Source: Gluconobacter kondonii (GTDB lineage Bacteria; Pseudomonadota; Alphaproteobacteria; Acetobacterales; Acetobacteraceae). Taken from it: a stretch of DNA of 64,000 nucleotides. How positions within the stretch are numbered: the stretch's first letter is position 1; each line of letters begins with the position of its first letter. The stretch lies in assembly GCF_002723995.1 (NCBI RefSeq), contig NZ_BEWP01000004.1, forward strand, positions 217,367-281,366, given 5' to 3'. The notes under the pieces are model-generated. The model saw nothing but the letters and a program-made list of their open reading frames with translations, was not told where the DNA came from and ran no database searches. Shown here in pieces: positions 25,816 through 38,167 of this stretch. The position numbers and the translations under genes were made by a program.

Positions 25816-26774
25816 CGTCCCGTCGTCGCAATGAACGCAGGCACACCCGCCTGCGCGGAAAAGCGTTTGGCGGCCCGCCACGCCCGCAGACCACTCGCAC
25901 AGACAAAGACGGTCCTGCCTGGCCCTTCAGGCAGAGTTTCGGGATGCTCAATCGGCCCGCGAACGGCCCAGGACACGGAGGGCGGTCCCTGTTCTTCCAG
26001 CCCCCGTAGATCGAAAACGCGGTCTTCTGCGCTGATGTCCTCAAGCCCGAGAATAAAGGGACCCTCATTTTCGGCGGAAACCGCCGTATCGAACCGGAAA
26101 GACGAACTTCTCCAGCGTTCCAGATCCAGCGTCATCATCTGCCCCAGCGGAGAGGGCTGCGTCTCAAGCAGAACGGAGAGCACCATCTGCGCCTGTATGG
26201 CCCCAAGCGCTGCAACAGCAGGCCCCATTACCCCGGCTTCCGCACAATTCGGCAGAATAGCGGGAAGATCCGGGAAAACAGCCCGGTAATCCGGTGCCGT
26301 ACCACAGAACGCACCCGCATAGCCCGACCGCCCAAGCACCGAAGCACTCACGAGGGGAAGGCCAGCTTCAACACACAGATCGGACAGCAGATAAGTGACG
26401 GCCACGCTGTCCGCCGCATCCACGACAACGGACACATCCGTCAGAAGACGCCGGGCCAGTGTCGGTTCCAGACGCTGCGCCACGGGTACGATCTGACAGT
26501 CCGGGTTCAGATCCGACAGCCGATCGGCCACGCAGGCGGCCTTGAAGCGGCCGATATCGTCCATGCGAAAGAGCGTCTGGCGATGCAGGTTGCTCTCATC
26601 CACACGGTCATGATCGACCACCGTGATCCGTCCGCATCCAACACCGACAAGCGCGGGCAGAACAGTCGCGCCCAGACCACCTGCGCCCACGACCAGAACA
26701 TGGGCTTCCAAAAGGCGCTTCTGATCCGCCGCACCCTGCGGAAAAAGTCCGGTCTGTCGCGAATAACGGCTCAT
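25812..26774 (-). CDS. thiF: ThiF/MoeB-type adenylyltransferase fused to a rhodanese domain
   Basis: A 320-residue protein. Residues 1-220 are an E1-like domain: YSRQTGLFPQGAADQKRLLEAHVLVVGAGGLGATVLPAL with the nucleotide loop, DHDRVDESNLHRQTLF with catalytic Arg and Asp, and VVDAADSVAVTYLL. Residues about 230-320 form a rhodanese-like domain (DRVFDLRGLEE to VFVCASGLRAWRAAKRF) whose CASGLRA loop holds the expected persulfide Cys. The protein adenylates the C-terminal Gly of ThiS and probably also delivers sulfur. The usual CxxC zinc pairs of MoeB are not evident. Start and stop both overlap neighbours (thiE and thiD) by ATGA. Confidence 0.9.
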   Translation of the reverse strand: MSRYSRQTGLFPQGAADQKRLLEAHVLVVGAGGLGATVLPALVGVGCGRITVVDHDRVDESNLHRQTLFRMDDIGRFKAACVADRLSDLNPDCQIVPVAQRLEPTLARRLLTDVSVVVDAADSVAVTYLLSDLCVEAGLPLVSASVLGRSGYAGAFCGTAPDYRAVFPDLPAILPNCAEAGVMGPAVAALGAIQAQMVLSVLLETQPSPLGQMMTLDLERWRSSSFRFDTAVSAENEGPFILGLEDISAEDRVFDLRGLEEQGPPSVSWAVRGPIEHPETLPEGPGRTVFVCASGLRAWRAAKRFSAQAGVPAFIATTGR

Positions 26775-27385
26775 TGTCTGTAGGCCTGCGTCGCGACGAT
26801 CCATTCCCGACAGCGCGCCACCGGGTCTTCGGCCTGCTGGATGTCCGTCACAACCGCCGCACTGTCCGCCCCTGCTGCAAAAACCCCTTCCAAACGCTCC
26901 GGCGTGAGGCCGCCGATGGCGACCAGTGGCGTATCCCCGGCACGGGTTTTCCAGTCCCGGACGCGCTCCAGCCCCTGCGGCCCCCATTTCATTTTCTTCA
27001 GCAATGTCGGATAGACGGGGCCGAGTGCGACATAGGCCGGTTTGAAAGACAGAGCGCGTTCAAGCTCCGCTGGATCATGGGTGGACAGTCCGAACCGGAT
27101 GCCCGCACGCCGCAGAGCGTCAAAATCGGCGGTTTCCATGTCTTCCTGCCCGAGATGGACGAAATCGCACCCCAGTTCCAGCGCCAGACGCCAGTAATCA
27201 TTGATGACAAGCTGCGCGCCATGAAGGGCGCAGAGTGCCCAGGCATGGCGGATCTGACGGCGGAGCTCTGCGTCCGGCTTGTCCTTCAGCCGAAGCTGAA
27301 CCAGACGCACACCACAGGGCAGCAGCGTTTCAAGGAGCGAAACGTCTCCCACCAGAAGATAAAACGGGTCAAGCGCCGTCATCAT
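26771..27385 (-). CDS. thiE: thiamine phosphate synthase
   Basis: A 204-residue TIM-barrel enzyme joining HMP-PP and thiazole phosphate. Typical motifs are present: [21 protein letters not shown] (ThiE QLR-K), [25 protein letters not shown] (IND, HLGQ), [14 protein letters not shown] (STH), [22 protein letters not shown] and [26 protein letters not shown]. The segment after GPVYPT reads LLKKMKWGP instead of the common TKTK, a variation seen in some ThiE proteins. The ATG at 27385 overlaps the thiG stop and its own stop overlaps the next gene. Confidence 0.96.
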   Translation of the reverse strand: MMTALDPFYLLVGDVSLLETLLPCGVRLVQLRLKDKPDAELRRQIRHAWALCALHGAQLVINDYWRLALELGCDFVHLGQEDMETADFDALRRAGIRFGLSTHDPAELERALSFKPAYVALGPVYPTLLKKMKWGPQGLERVRDWKTRAGDTPLVAIGGLTPERLEGVFAAGADSAAVVTDIQQAEDPVARCREWIVATQAYRQ

Positions 27386-28140
27386 GCCAGCTCCGCCAGA
27401 CCGAAGACCGGCGTCGAGGCGCAGGCCATGTCCCGTCTGGGCATCAGCCCGGCCTCGAACGCGTCCCGCCCCGCCTGAATGGCGCGACCGAACGCCCGCG
27501 CCATGGTCGCCGGGTCCACGGCCTTGGCCACGGCCGTATTGAGCAGAATGGCGTCCAGCCCCATCTCCATGGCCTGCGCCGCCTGACTGGGCGCACCAAT
27601 CCCCGCGTCCACGACCAGCGGAACCCCGGTGAAATGTGCCCGCATGGTTCGCAGACCTTCAGGATTACGCAGCCCCTGCCCCGATCCGATCGGCGCGCCC
27701 CACGGCATCAGCACCTTGCATCCGGCCTCAAGGAGTTTTTCTCCCACGATCAGGTCTTCGGTCGTGTAGGGAAACACCTCGAACCCCTCCGCGCACAGCA
27801 CGCGCGCGGCTTCGACGAGCGCGAACGGGTCCGGCTGGAGTGTGTCGGCATGGCCGATGACTTCCAGCTTGATCCACGATGTTCCAAACACTTCGCGCGC
27901 CATACGGGCCGTGGTGACGGCTTCGCGGGCCGTATGACACCCCGCCGTATTGGGCAGCAGGCGGCATCGGCTTTCGGACAGGATGTTCCGGAACGCCGTG
28001 CCCGCAGCGCCCTCCCGCCGCAGCGAAACCGTGATGATCTCCGCGCCAGATGCCTCGATCGCCTCCAGCAGAACCGCGGGCGACGGATATTGTGCCGTCC
28101 CGAGCATCAGCCGCGACGTCAGATCAACGCCATAAAACAT
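27382..28140 (-). CDS. thiG: thiazole synthase
   Basis: A 252-residue TIM-barrel enzyme that builds the thiazole ring from DXP, dehydroglycine and ThiS thiocarboxylate. Signatures: [100 protein letters not shown] and [34 protein letters not shown]. The active-site Lys in WIKLEV is present. It begins one base after the thiS stop, so the pair is coupled. Length is normal for the family. Confidence 0.97.
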   Translation of the reverse strand: MFYGVDLTSRLMLGTAQYPSPAVLLEAIEASGAEIITVSLRREGAAGTAFRNILSESRCRLLPNTAGCHTAREAVTTARMAREVFGTSWIKLEVIGHADTLQPDPFALVEAARVLCAEGFEVFPYTTEDLIVGEKLLEAGCKVLMPWGAPIGSGQGLRNPEGLRTMRAHFTGVPLVVDAGIGAPSQAAQAMEMGLDAILLNTAVAKAVDPATMARAFGRAIQAGRDAFEAGLMPRRDMACASTPVFGLAELA

Positions 28141-28141
28141 G

Positions 28142-28328
28142 TCAGCCTCCCTGCATCGGAGACAGGACTTCGACCTTCATGCCGTCGTCCAGACGGGTTG
28201 CGTCACGCATGGAGCGGGCAATGAAATCGCCGTTAAGGGCCGTGGCCACGCAGGGCGCTTCAAAACCCTGTTCGATCAACAGGTCGGCCAGCGTCAGGGC
28301 CTGTGTCCTGACGATCTCGCCATTCAGA

Positions 28329-28339
<11 letters not shown>
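28142..28339 (-). CDS. thiS: sulfur carrier protein ThiS
   Basis: A 65-residue ubiquitin-like protein. It begins [10 protein letters not shown] and ends [10 protein letters not shown]; the terminal Gly-Gly is the site of adenylation and thiocarboxylation. [13 protein letters not shown] and [13 protein letters not shown] are the expected middle motifs. The start at 28339 is chosen because GGAGA lies nine bases upstream; two ATGs further out (28345, 28357 frame) would put the ribosome site too close. The start is inside the last codons of thiO, and thiG follows after one base. Confidence 0.93.
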
Positions 28340-31303
<2,964 letters not shown>

Positions 31304-31720
31304 GACAGTGCTGGAGAAGAGCAGAAAGATCAAGACCCGACAGATCACGCGTAGGCTGTCTGTCCTGAGATTTGATGGCATTTCCCTTTCACGAAAGCGG
31401 GAGGAAACCTTTGTATGGGACAGTCACAAACCTTCAAAAATCCACACATCAACTCTTGGCAAGGACATGACACGCAGATCATAAATTTTATTATTCCGGA
31501 TAAATAACAACATCATTATATGGATATTGCTCCGAAATGTAACATTGTGCTCAGCTATGCTTTTAAGCAACACAAAGACATTAAATTGAAAAACAAATAA
31601 TAAACAGTTTTTTTAATCACCAAAGCCAAGCTATCAGGCTGATCATGTTATTTTTACGGAATGACATTAATCAGTAACGAATCCCCAAGTTTTCTATCCC
31701 AGCGTGAGGATTATGTTTCT
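31304..31720. other. 417-bp AT-rich intergenic region between the thi leader and the GH92-linked receptor
   Basis: Holds the promoter of the leftward thiamine operon near its left end and a markedly AT-rich stretch (about 31430-31660) before the receptor gene. No gene, repeat or known RNA was seen. An ATG at 31661 is in frame with the receptor but has no ribosome site. Confidence 0.6.
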
Positions 31721-34700
31721 ATGAAAGCCAGATCAGCACCACGTCGAAACATCATGCTTTTCGCCTTTTCCGCACTAACCGGAGCAGCTGTCACAGCACC
31801 CACCGGCTCGGCGCAGGCACAAACCGTCAGTGCTTCGCAGGACAGTACTGTCGCCTCCAAACAGGCCAAGTCCCAAAGCCGCATTGCTACGAGTAAAACC
31901 GCGTCGACCACATCGTCGCGCAAGGCGACGCTGCAAAAAGCCGCCGCAACCAGCGTCAATTCGACCCGCGCAGAAAGCGTCGTCGTCACGGGCACATTGT
32001 TCCACGACAAGAACCTGAGCAGCGCGTCCCCGATTGAACAGATTACTGCCAAGCAGCTCCAGCAACGCGGCATCAAAACCGTGACCGACGCCCTTCAGCT
32101 TCTGTCGTCCAACGGTTCCGGCAACCTGACCAACGCCTTTTCCGCAAACGGCGCCTTCGCGGGCGGCGCGTCTGCCCCCTCCCTCCGCGGCCTTCAGACC
32201 TCCGCAACGCTCGTGATGATGGACGGTATGCGTCTGTCCTACTATCCCGCGGGCGATGACGGTGCGCGTAACTTCGTCGATACGAACTGGATGCCCGCAT
32301 CTCTGGTTCAGACCATCGACGTGCAGCAGGATGGCGGTTCCGCACTCTATGGTGCTGACGCCGTGGCCGGCGTCATCAACATGATTACACGCGAACAGAT
32401 CAAGGGCTTCGAGGGCAACGCCGAAGGCGGCCTCAATCAGGGCGGTTATGGCGGCCATCAGCGGCTTTACGCCAATTACGGCGTGGGCGACGTGGAGAAA
32501 GACGGTTACAATTTCTATGTCAATTCAGAATACCAGTCCGATGACATGATTACCAACAGCCAGCTCGGCTATCCTTACAATACCAGCAACCTGACAGGTA
32601 TCGGTGGCGGCAACGCGGACGGAAACATCCTTGGCTCGGATGGAACATTCAGCAATGCCGTCACGCAGACCACAGGCGTCGTGGCCAAAGCCGTCGACAG
32701 CAGCGGCAAGTCCCTCAGCGGCTATCAGTTACTCAATCCGACCTCGGGCTGTAATGGCCTGTCCGGAGCACATTCGGGCTATGTAACCGGCACACCGACC
32801 GGGTCCGTCAGCAGTCTGTGCCAGCAAGACACGGTCTCGAAATATAGCGTGATCTCACCTTACGACCGGCGCGTGGAAGCCACCGCGCATCTTACGGTCA
32901 AGCTCGGGCCGCGCGCCAAGCTCGTGAGCATGTTCACCTACTCCCAGAACCTGTCTTATTATACTGGCACACCGAGCGCGTTCTATGCCAACACACAATC
33001 GCAGCTCGGAACGAGCAAAGGTGTGCTCGCTCCGGCCTATCTGCCGGACGGTTCCCTGAACCCCAACAACCCCTATGCGTCGCTTAACGAAAGCGCACAG
33101 CTTTACGGACGCTTCATCGACCCCACGGAAGTCACGCAGTTTTCGCAGAATTACCGCGGATCCATGCATCTGACAGGCTGGGAGCCTTCAAGCTGGGGCG
33201 GTGACTGGAACTATGATTCCAGCATGGTCGGCATGAATACCGATCTTTCGACGAAATATGGCAACTACATCAATATTGGCGATCTCAATAACGCAATTGA
33301 GAACGGCACCTATAACTTCGTCGATCAGAGCGCCAATTCCACTGCGGCAAAGAACGCCATCGCCCCGACAGAAATCGTCCATTCCAAGACGGAAGAATAT
33401 TCCTGGCAGGCGTCCGTCACCAAGGGGCTCGTCCGACTGCCCGGGGGTATGCTGAACCTCGCAATCGGTACAAACGTCCGTTACGAAGGCTTCAGCGCCC
33501 CCAACGCCAACCCGGTCGACACCACCGACGTCAACAACCAGTACGAAAGCATCAACCCGTTCAGCGCGATCGGCCATCGTTACGTCTATTCCGGCTATTT
33601 TGAACTGAACGCCCCCATCGTGAAAATGCTGAACGCCGATTTTCAGGGGCGCTACGATTCCTATTCCACGGGTTTCAGCCATTTTTCTCCAAAAATCGGC
33701 GTCACGTTCAAGCCAAGCAAGGAGTTCATGCTTCGCGGAACATGGTCGCAGGGTTTTCAGGTTCCGAGTTTCTATGAAACCAACGGTACAACCATTGGCT
33801 ATACGTCCTATGGCCCTTCGAACCTGACCTGGATCAACCAGCATCTGGATGCCAACGGCAGCAAGGACAGCTACGCACAGGCTTACAGCCTCGGCGGCCA
33901 GAGCGTCGGCAATCCAGACCTCAAACCCATGACAAACAATACCTTCACGGGTGGTCCGGTCTTTCATCCCTTCCCGTGGATGACGTTCAGCGCGGAATAC
34001 TGGTACATCCGCGAGAAGAACGTCATCGTCTCCAACCCGACCCCGGCAGCAACCGTGGCGGCGGCCTACGAGGCCATGAACACCAACCAGACGGTCATGA
34101 TCGACGGCAATACCGTCGTCCCGGATATTGCGGACCCGCTGCATCCTGACGCTCCGCGCCGTGCAGGCATCATTGAATCGTCCTACATCAACGCCAACAG
34201 CATGATGACGGATGGCGTGGACCTCAATCTTTCGATCACCCATCGTCTGCCCGGCCCGCTGAAGATGATCAACTGGTACAGCAACGGCCATGCAACATGG
34301 GTCCACCGCTTCAACCAGACCATCCCCGGCGTAGGCGTTGAACGTTTTGCCGGAACCGAAGGTCCGTGGAACACGACCTCAGCCTCCGGAACGCCCCGCT
34401 GGCGCGCCAACTGGCAGAACACCTTCACCTGGAACAAACTCTCGACGACTTTCACGGTTTATTACACCAGCGGCTATCACGGCACGGCGGAAGACAATGA
34501 CGGCCCGGGCACGGCCGGAAACTGCAATTACGCCCTCTATCAGGACGTCAGCAGCTTCTATCCGTCCCAGTGCAATGTCCGCCATTTCTGGGATCTCGAC
34601 ATGACCGTGAACTACCAGTTCAACAAACAGTGGGCCGGCTACGTCAACATCTACAATCTGGCCGGTTTCAAGGCGCCATATGATTTTGGCACCTATGGGT

Positions 34701-34780
34701 CCTATCTTTACAACTCCTCCTGGGCACAAAGTGGTGCCGTGGGGCGGGCCTTCCGCTTCGGAGTTACGGCAACACTGTAA
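31721..34780 (+). CDS. large TonB-dependent receptor linked to GH92 mannosidases
   Basis: About 1019 residues. A signal peptide (MKARSAPRRNIMLFAFSAL to AQAQT) is followed by a Ser/Thr/Lys-rich linker of about 60 residues, a TonB-box-like ESVVVTGTL and a plug with SPIEQITAKQLQQRGIKTVTDALQLLSSNGSGN, ASAPSLRGLQTSATLVMMDGMRLSYYPAG and DVQQDGGSALYGADAVAGVINMITRE. A long barrel ends FRFGVTATL. The plug belongs to the OmpA/CirA-like group that takes up large or sugar ligands rather than the siderophore group. The ATG at 31721 has AGGA upstream. The GH92 gene starts six bases after the stop, so the three genes are probably one unit that imports mannose-containing glycans; the substrate is inferred from the neighbours. 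Confidence 0.92.
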   Translation: MKARSAPRRNIMLFAFSALTGAAVTAPTGSAQAQTVSASQDSTVASKQAKSQSRIATSKTASTTSSRKATLQKAAATSVNSTRAESVVVTGTLFHDKNLSSASPIEQITAKQLQQRGIKTVTDALQLLSSNGSGNLTNAFSANGAFAGGASAPSLRGLQTSATLVMMDGMRLSYYPAGDDGARNFVDTNWMPASLVQTIDVQQDGGSALYGADAVAGVINMITREQIKGFEGNAEGGLNQGGYGGHQRLYANYGVGDVEKDGYNFYVNSEYQSDDMITNSQLGYPYNTSNLTGIGGGNADGNILGSDGTFSNAVTQTTGVVAKAVDSSGKSLSGYQLLNPTSGCNGLSGAHSGYVTGTPTGSVSSLCQQDTVSKYSVISPYDRRVEATAHLTVKLGPRAKLVSMFTYSQNLSYYTGTPSAFYANTQSQLGTSKGVLAPAYLPDGSLNPNNPYASLNESAQLYGRFIDPTEVTQFSQNYRGSMHLTGWEPSSWGGDWNYDSSMVGMNTDLSTKYGNYINIGDLNNAIENGTYNFVDQSANSTAAKNAIAPTEIVHSKTEEYSWQASVTKGLVRLPGGMLNLAIGTNVRYEGFSAPNANPVDTTDVNNQYESINPFSAIGHRYVYSGYFELNAPIVKMLNADFQGRYDSYSTGFSHFSPKIGVTFKPSKEFMLRGTWSQGFQVPSFYETNGTTIGYTSYGPSNLTWINQHLDANGSKDSYAQAYSLGGQSVGNPDLKPMTNNTFTGGPVFHPFPWMTFSAEYWYIREKNVIVSNPTPAATVAAAYEAMNTNQTVMIDGNTVVPDIADPLHPDAPRRAGIIESSYINANSMMTDGVDLNLSITHRLPGPLKMINWYSNGHATWVHRFNQTIPGVGVERFAGTEGPWNTTSASGTPRWRANWQNTFTWNKLSTTFTVYYTSGYHGTAEDNDGPGTAGNCNYALYQDVSSFYPSQCNVRHFWDLDMTVNYQFNKQWAGYVNIYNLAGFKAPYDFGTYGSYLYNSSWAQSGAVGRAFRFGVTATL

Positions 34781-34786
34781 GGCGTG

Positions 34787-37700
34787 ATGCACAACACAAT
34801 CAGGCGCTCCTCTTCGCGCACGGCATTCCTCATGGCGATAATCGCCATGGGGGTGCCCCGAGCCTTTTCAGCCCCCTTCGCGCCCTCCGACATGGCGGAG
34901 GCACCTGCGCCATTCGCCCTCCAGTCAGGCTCCGGCCCGGACTGGAGCCTGTCCGATGCGGACGGCCCCACAAAAGACGAAGTCCTCACGGCCCGTGCTG
35001 GAAGCGGCCTGACCGGCCTCCGGACTCTTCGCCTCGACACCACTGCGACAGATCTGCGAACCGTCATCGCAAAGCCGAACTCTAACCTTCGCATCAACAG
35101 ACAGTCGCATCTCACCTACGCCATTTTTCCTGTCGCCGCCCCGCTCTCCCTGACGGACGACGCCACGTACACCAGCCTCGACATCCTGTTCACCGATGGC
35201 ACCCGCGCCTCCACACTCGGCGCCCATGATCTTTCCGGCGCCGCCCTGACACCACAGGGTCAGGGCGCAGGCCGCGCACTCTACCCCAACCAGTGGACGC
35301 TCGTGGACGTGCCTCTCGGCAACATCGCCGCAGGCCGGACTGTCGCAGCCGTTGAACTGACGTCCCGCGCGCCAAAGGGCACAACACGCCGCGTCTATCT
35401 CGATGCAGCCTCCATCACCAATATCCCCGATCAAACCAGCCTGACGCCCGCCGACCTCGTGGACACGCGACGCGGCACCAATGCGAACGGCCATTATTCG
35501 CGCGGAAACAACTTCCCCGCTGTAGCCGTCCCGCACGGGTTCAACTTCTGGACACCCGTAACGCGGGGCAATTCCAACTGGCTTTACCAGTATCAGGAAC
35601 GCAACGGCCCCGATAACCATCCGCGTCTCGAAGCTCTCTCCCTCAGCCACGAACCCAGTCCGTGGATGGGCGATCGCAACACCTTCCAGATCATGCCCGC
35701 CCTCGGACCCGACGCGCCTTCCGCAGACCGGACCGCACGCGCCATCGGCTTCACGCACGACCACGAAACCGCCCTGCCCTACCGTTATGCCGTCACGCTT
35801 GATAACGAAATCACGGCAGAGATGTCCCCGACCGATCACGCGGCGATCCTGCGCTTTCGCTATCCCGACGGCACAACGCGCGGACAGGTCGTGTTCGACA
35901 ACATCACCCATCAGGGCCGCCTGAAGATCGCTCCGGACGGACGCAGTGCGGACGGCTACACGGATGTCGCCAGCGACCTCTCCACGGGCGCAAGCCGGAT
36001 GTATGTCCATCTGGAATTTGACCGTCCCGCCGTCGCACAAGGCCGCCTGACCGGTCAGAAACGCGACGATGTGCAAGCCTGGGCAGCCTTCGACACCACA
36101 GCCAACCCCACGGTCACGATCCGGATCGCAACCTCGCTCATCAGTCTCGATCAGGCGCGGCACAATCTCGCGCTCGAACTCCCGCCCGGCGCCACACTGG
36201 AAACAGTCGCCCAGAGCGCGAAAGCCGCGTGGAACAGCAGGCTGGACCGTGTCCAGATCCCCGGCGCACCTCTCGACGAGCAGAGCACGCTCTACGGCAA
36301 TCTGTACCGGCTGTATCTCTACCCCAACAACGCGGCAGAAAATGTCGGCACAATGGAGGCGCCGCATCTGCAACATGCCAGTCCGTTTCAGCCTCGACAG
36401 CATCCCGACGGCCCGACGCAGACCGGCGTTCCGATTCTGGACGGTCCGCTCTACGTCAATAACGGCTTCTGGGACACATACCGCACGGCATGGCCCGCCT
36501 ATGCGCTGCTGACACCCGAGGAAGACGGCCAGTTGATCGACGGCTTCGTGCAGCAATACCGCGAGGGCGGCTGGATCGCGCGCTGGTCCTCCCCCGGCTA
36601 TGCCGACCTCATGACCGGAACGAGCGCAGACGTTGCCTTTGCGGACGCCTACGCCAAGCATGTCTGCAACTTCGATGCCGCGGCTTTCTATCGCGCAGGC
36701 CTGAAGGATGCGACAGTCATGCCAGACAATCCGGGCGTCGGCCGCAAGGGCCTCAACCGCTCCATGTTCCGAGGCTATACCGACACCGATACGGACGAAG
36801 CCCTGTCATGGTCCAATGCCGCCACGCTCAATGATTTTGCTCTGGGTGAAATGGCTGCCTCCCTGTCCGCCTCCACACCCGATGCGACAAAAGCCGATTA
36901 CGCCGCGGAAAGCTGGTATCTGCACAACCGGGCTCTGAACTACGTCCATCTGTTCGACCGCGATGTCGGGTTTTTCGTTGGTCGCCGCCCGGACGGACAG
37001 TGGAGAGTCCCGAAAGAGCAGTTCGATCCACTCGCCTGGGGTGGCGACTATACCGAGACGAACGCCTGGACCATGGCCTTCGATCCCGTTCAGGACGGGC
37101 AGGGACTGGCCAGCCTCTATGGCGGGCGCGACGGACTGGCGCGCAAGCTAGACGCCTATTTCGCCACACCCGGCATTTATCACACCGGAGCCTATGGCGG
37201 CGTAATCCACGAAATGCGGGAAATGCACGACATCCGCATGGGCCAATACAGCCACAGCAACCAGCCCGCCCATCATATCCTCTACATGTACGACACCGCC
37301 GGTCAGCCCTGGAAGGCACAGGATAAAATCCGCGACGTCATGAACCGCCTGTATCGCGGCACGGCGATCGGTCAGGGCTATCCGGGCGATGAGGATAACG
37401 GCGAAATGTCGGCCTGGTGGGTCTTCAGCGCGGCGGGGTTCTACCCGCTGCGCATGGGCACGCCGACTTACGCCATCGGCGCGCCGCGCTTTGAGACCAT
37501 GCGTCTGACGCTTGGCAAAGGACACATCCTGACAGTCCGCGCGCCCGGCATCAGTGACCGCAACCGCTTCGTCCAGTCCGTCAGCCTGAACGGCAAACTG
37601 CTCACGCGCTGGTGGCTGGGCCATGACGATATCGCGAACGGAGGCGACCTGCTGTTCCGCATGGGGCCGCATCCGTCACACTGGGGAACCGCGCCAGAAG

Positions 37701-38137
37701 CGTCGCTGCCCTCACTGACCCCGGCCGGGCACAGCCCTGACCCTGCGGTCGATCTGACCGATATCGCCGGGGCGATCCATACCGGACCGGAGGCACTGTT
37801 CGACAACGACGCCCAGACCTCCGCTTCCATCGGAACCACGGACGTCACCGTCACACTCCCTGCCGGAGCCTCAGCGCTGGCCTATACGCTCACCTCCACC
37901 GACACGCCCGATCATGCTCCATCCGCATGGGACGAACTGGTTTCGGATGACGGGAAGACGTGGCAGAAAATCGACCATCGCGAGAACGAAACATTCCCCT
38001 GGAAACACCAGACACGCCCATTCCTTCTACCCGACCGTACACCGCACAGACTGTATCGCTGGCATGTGCTCCAGCCCGCTTCTGCCGAGGCCGGAGAATT
38101 TGAACTGCTGGGCCACGCGCAGCCCCCATCCCCCTGA
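34787..38137 (+). CDS. GH92 alpha-mannosidase, multidomain, exported
   Basis: About 1116 residues. A signal peptide ends near AFSAPFA. Residues about 40-215 are an extra beta-sandwich (DLRTVIAKPNSNLRINRQSHLTYAIFPVA, VDVPLGNIAAGRTVAAVELTSRA). The GH92 catalytic region runs about 220-960: DLVDTRRGTNANGHYSRGNNFPAVAVPHGFNFWTP, YVNNGFWDTYRTAWPAY, ETNAWTMAFDP near 757, HQPAHH-like SNQPAHHILYMYDTAGQPWKAQ and GDEDNGEMSAWWVFSAAGFYP near 868. The last about 140 residues look like an F5/8 type C (CBM32-like) sugar-binding domain (LFDNDAQTSASIG, SAWDELVSDDGKTWQKID). Family enzymes are calcium-dependent exo-alpha-mannosidases. The Gln of the usual GQMSAW is Glu here, which may change linkage preference. 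The ATG at 34787 is preferred over the GTG just before. Confidence 0.93.
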   Translation: MHNTIRRSSSRTAFLMAIIAMGVPRAFSAPFAPSDMAEAPAPFALQSGSGPDWSLSDADGPTKDEVLTARAGSGLTGLRTLRLDTTATDLRTVIAKPNSNLRINRQSHLTYAIFPVAAPLSLTDDATYTSLDILFTDGTRASTLGAHDLSGAALTPQGQGAGRALYPNQWTLVDVPLGNIAAGRTVAAVELTSRAPKGTTRRVYLDAASITNIPDQTSLTPADLVDTRRGTNANGHYSRGNNFPAVAVPHGFNFWTPVTRGNSNWLYQYQERNGPDNHPRLEALSLSHEPSPWMGDRNTFQIMPALGPDAPSADRTARAIGFTHDHETALPYRYAVTLDNEITAEMSPTDHAAILRFRYPDGTTRGQVVFDNITHQGRLKIAPDGRSADGYTDVASDLSTGASRMYVHLEFDRPAVAQGRLTGQKRDDVQAWAAFDTTANPTVTIRIATSLISLDQARHNLALELPPGATLETVAQSAKAAWNSRLDRVQIPGAPLDEQSTLYGNLYRLYLYPNNAAENVGTMEAPHLQHASPFQPRQHPDGPTQTGVPILDGPLYVNNGFWDTYRTAWPAYALLTPEEDGQLIDGFVQQYREGGWIARWSSPGYADLMTGTSADVAFADAYAKHVCNFDAAAFYRAGLKDATVMPDNPGVGRKGLNRSMFRGYTDTDTDEALSWSNAATLNDFALGEMAASLSASTPDATKADYAAESWYLHNRALNYVHLFDRDVGFFVGRRPDGQWRVPKEQFDPLAWGGDYTETNAWTMAFDPVQDGQGLASLYGGRDGLARKLDAYFATPGIYHTGAYGGVIHEMREMHDIRMGQYSHSNQPAHHILYMYDTAGQPWKAQDKIRDVMNRLYRGTAIGQGYPGDEDNGEMSAWWVFSAAGFYPLRMGTPTYAIGAPRFETMRLTLGKGHILTVRAPGISDRNRFVQSVSLNGKLLTRWWLGHDDIANGGDLLFRMGPHPSHWGTAPEASLPSLTPAGHSPDPAVDLTDIAGAIHTGPEALFDNDAQTSASIGTTDVTVTLPAGASALAYTLTSTDTPDHAPSAWDELVSDDGKTWQKIDHRENETFPWKHQTRPFLLPDRTPHRLYRWHVLQPASAEAGEFELLGHAQPPSP

Positions 38138-38167
38138 AAGTTTCATTTCCCGGAGCCCCAAGCCCTT

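Noticed and set aside
34925..36661. 578-residue frame antisense to the first GH92 gene
   Set aside because: Repeats of Gly, Val and Arg typical of a mirrored coding strand; the GH92 frame has clear family motifs.
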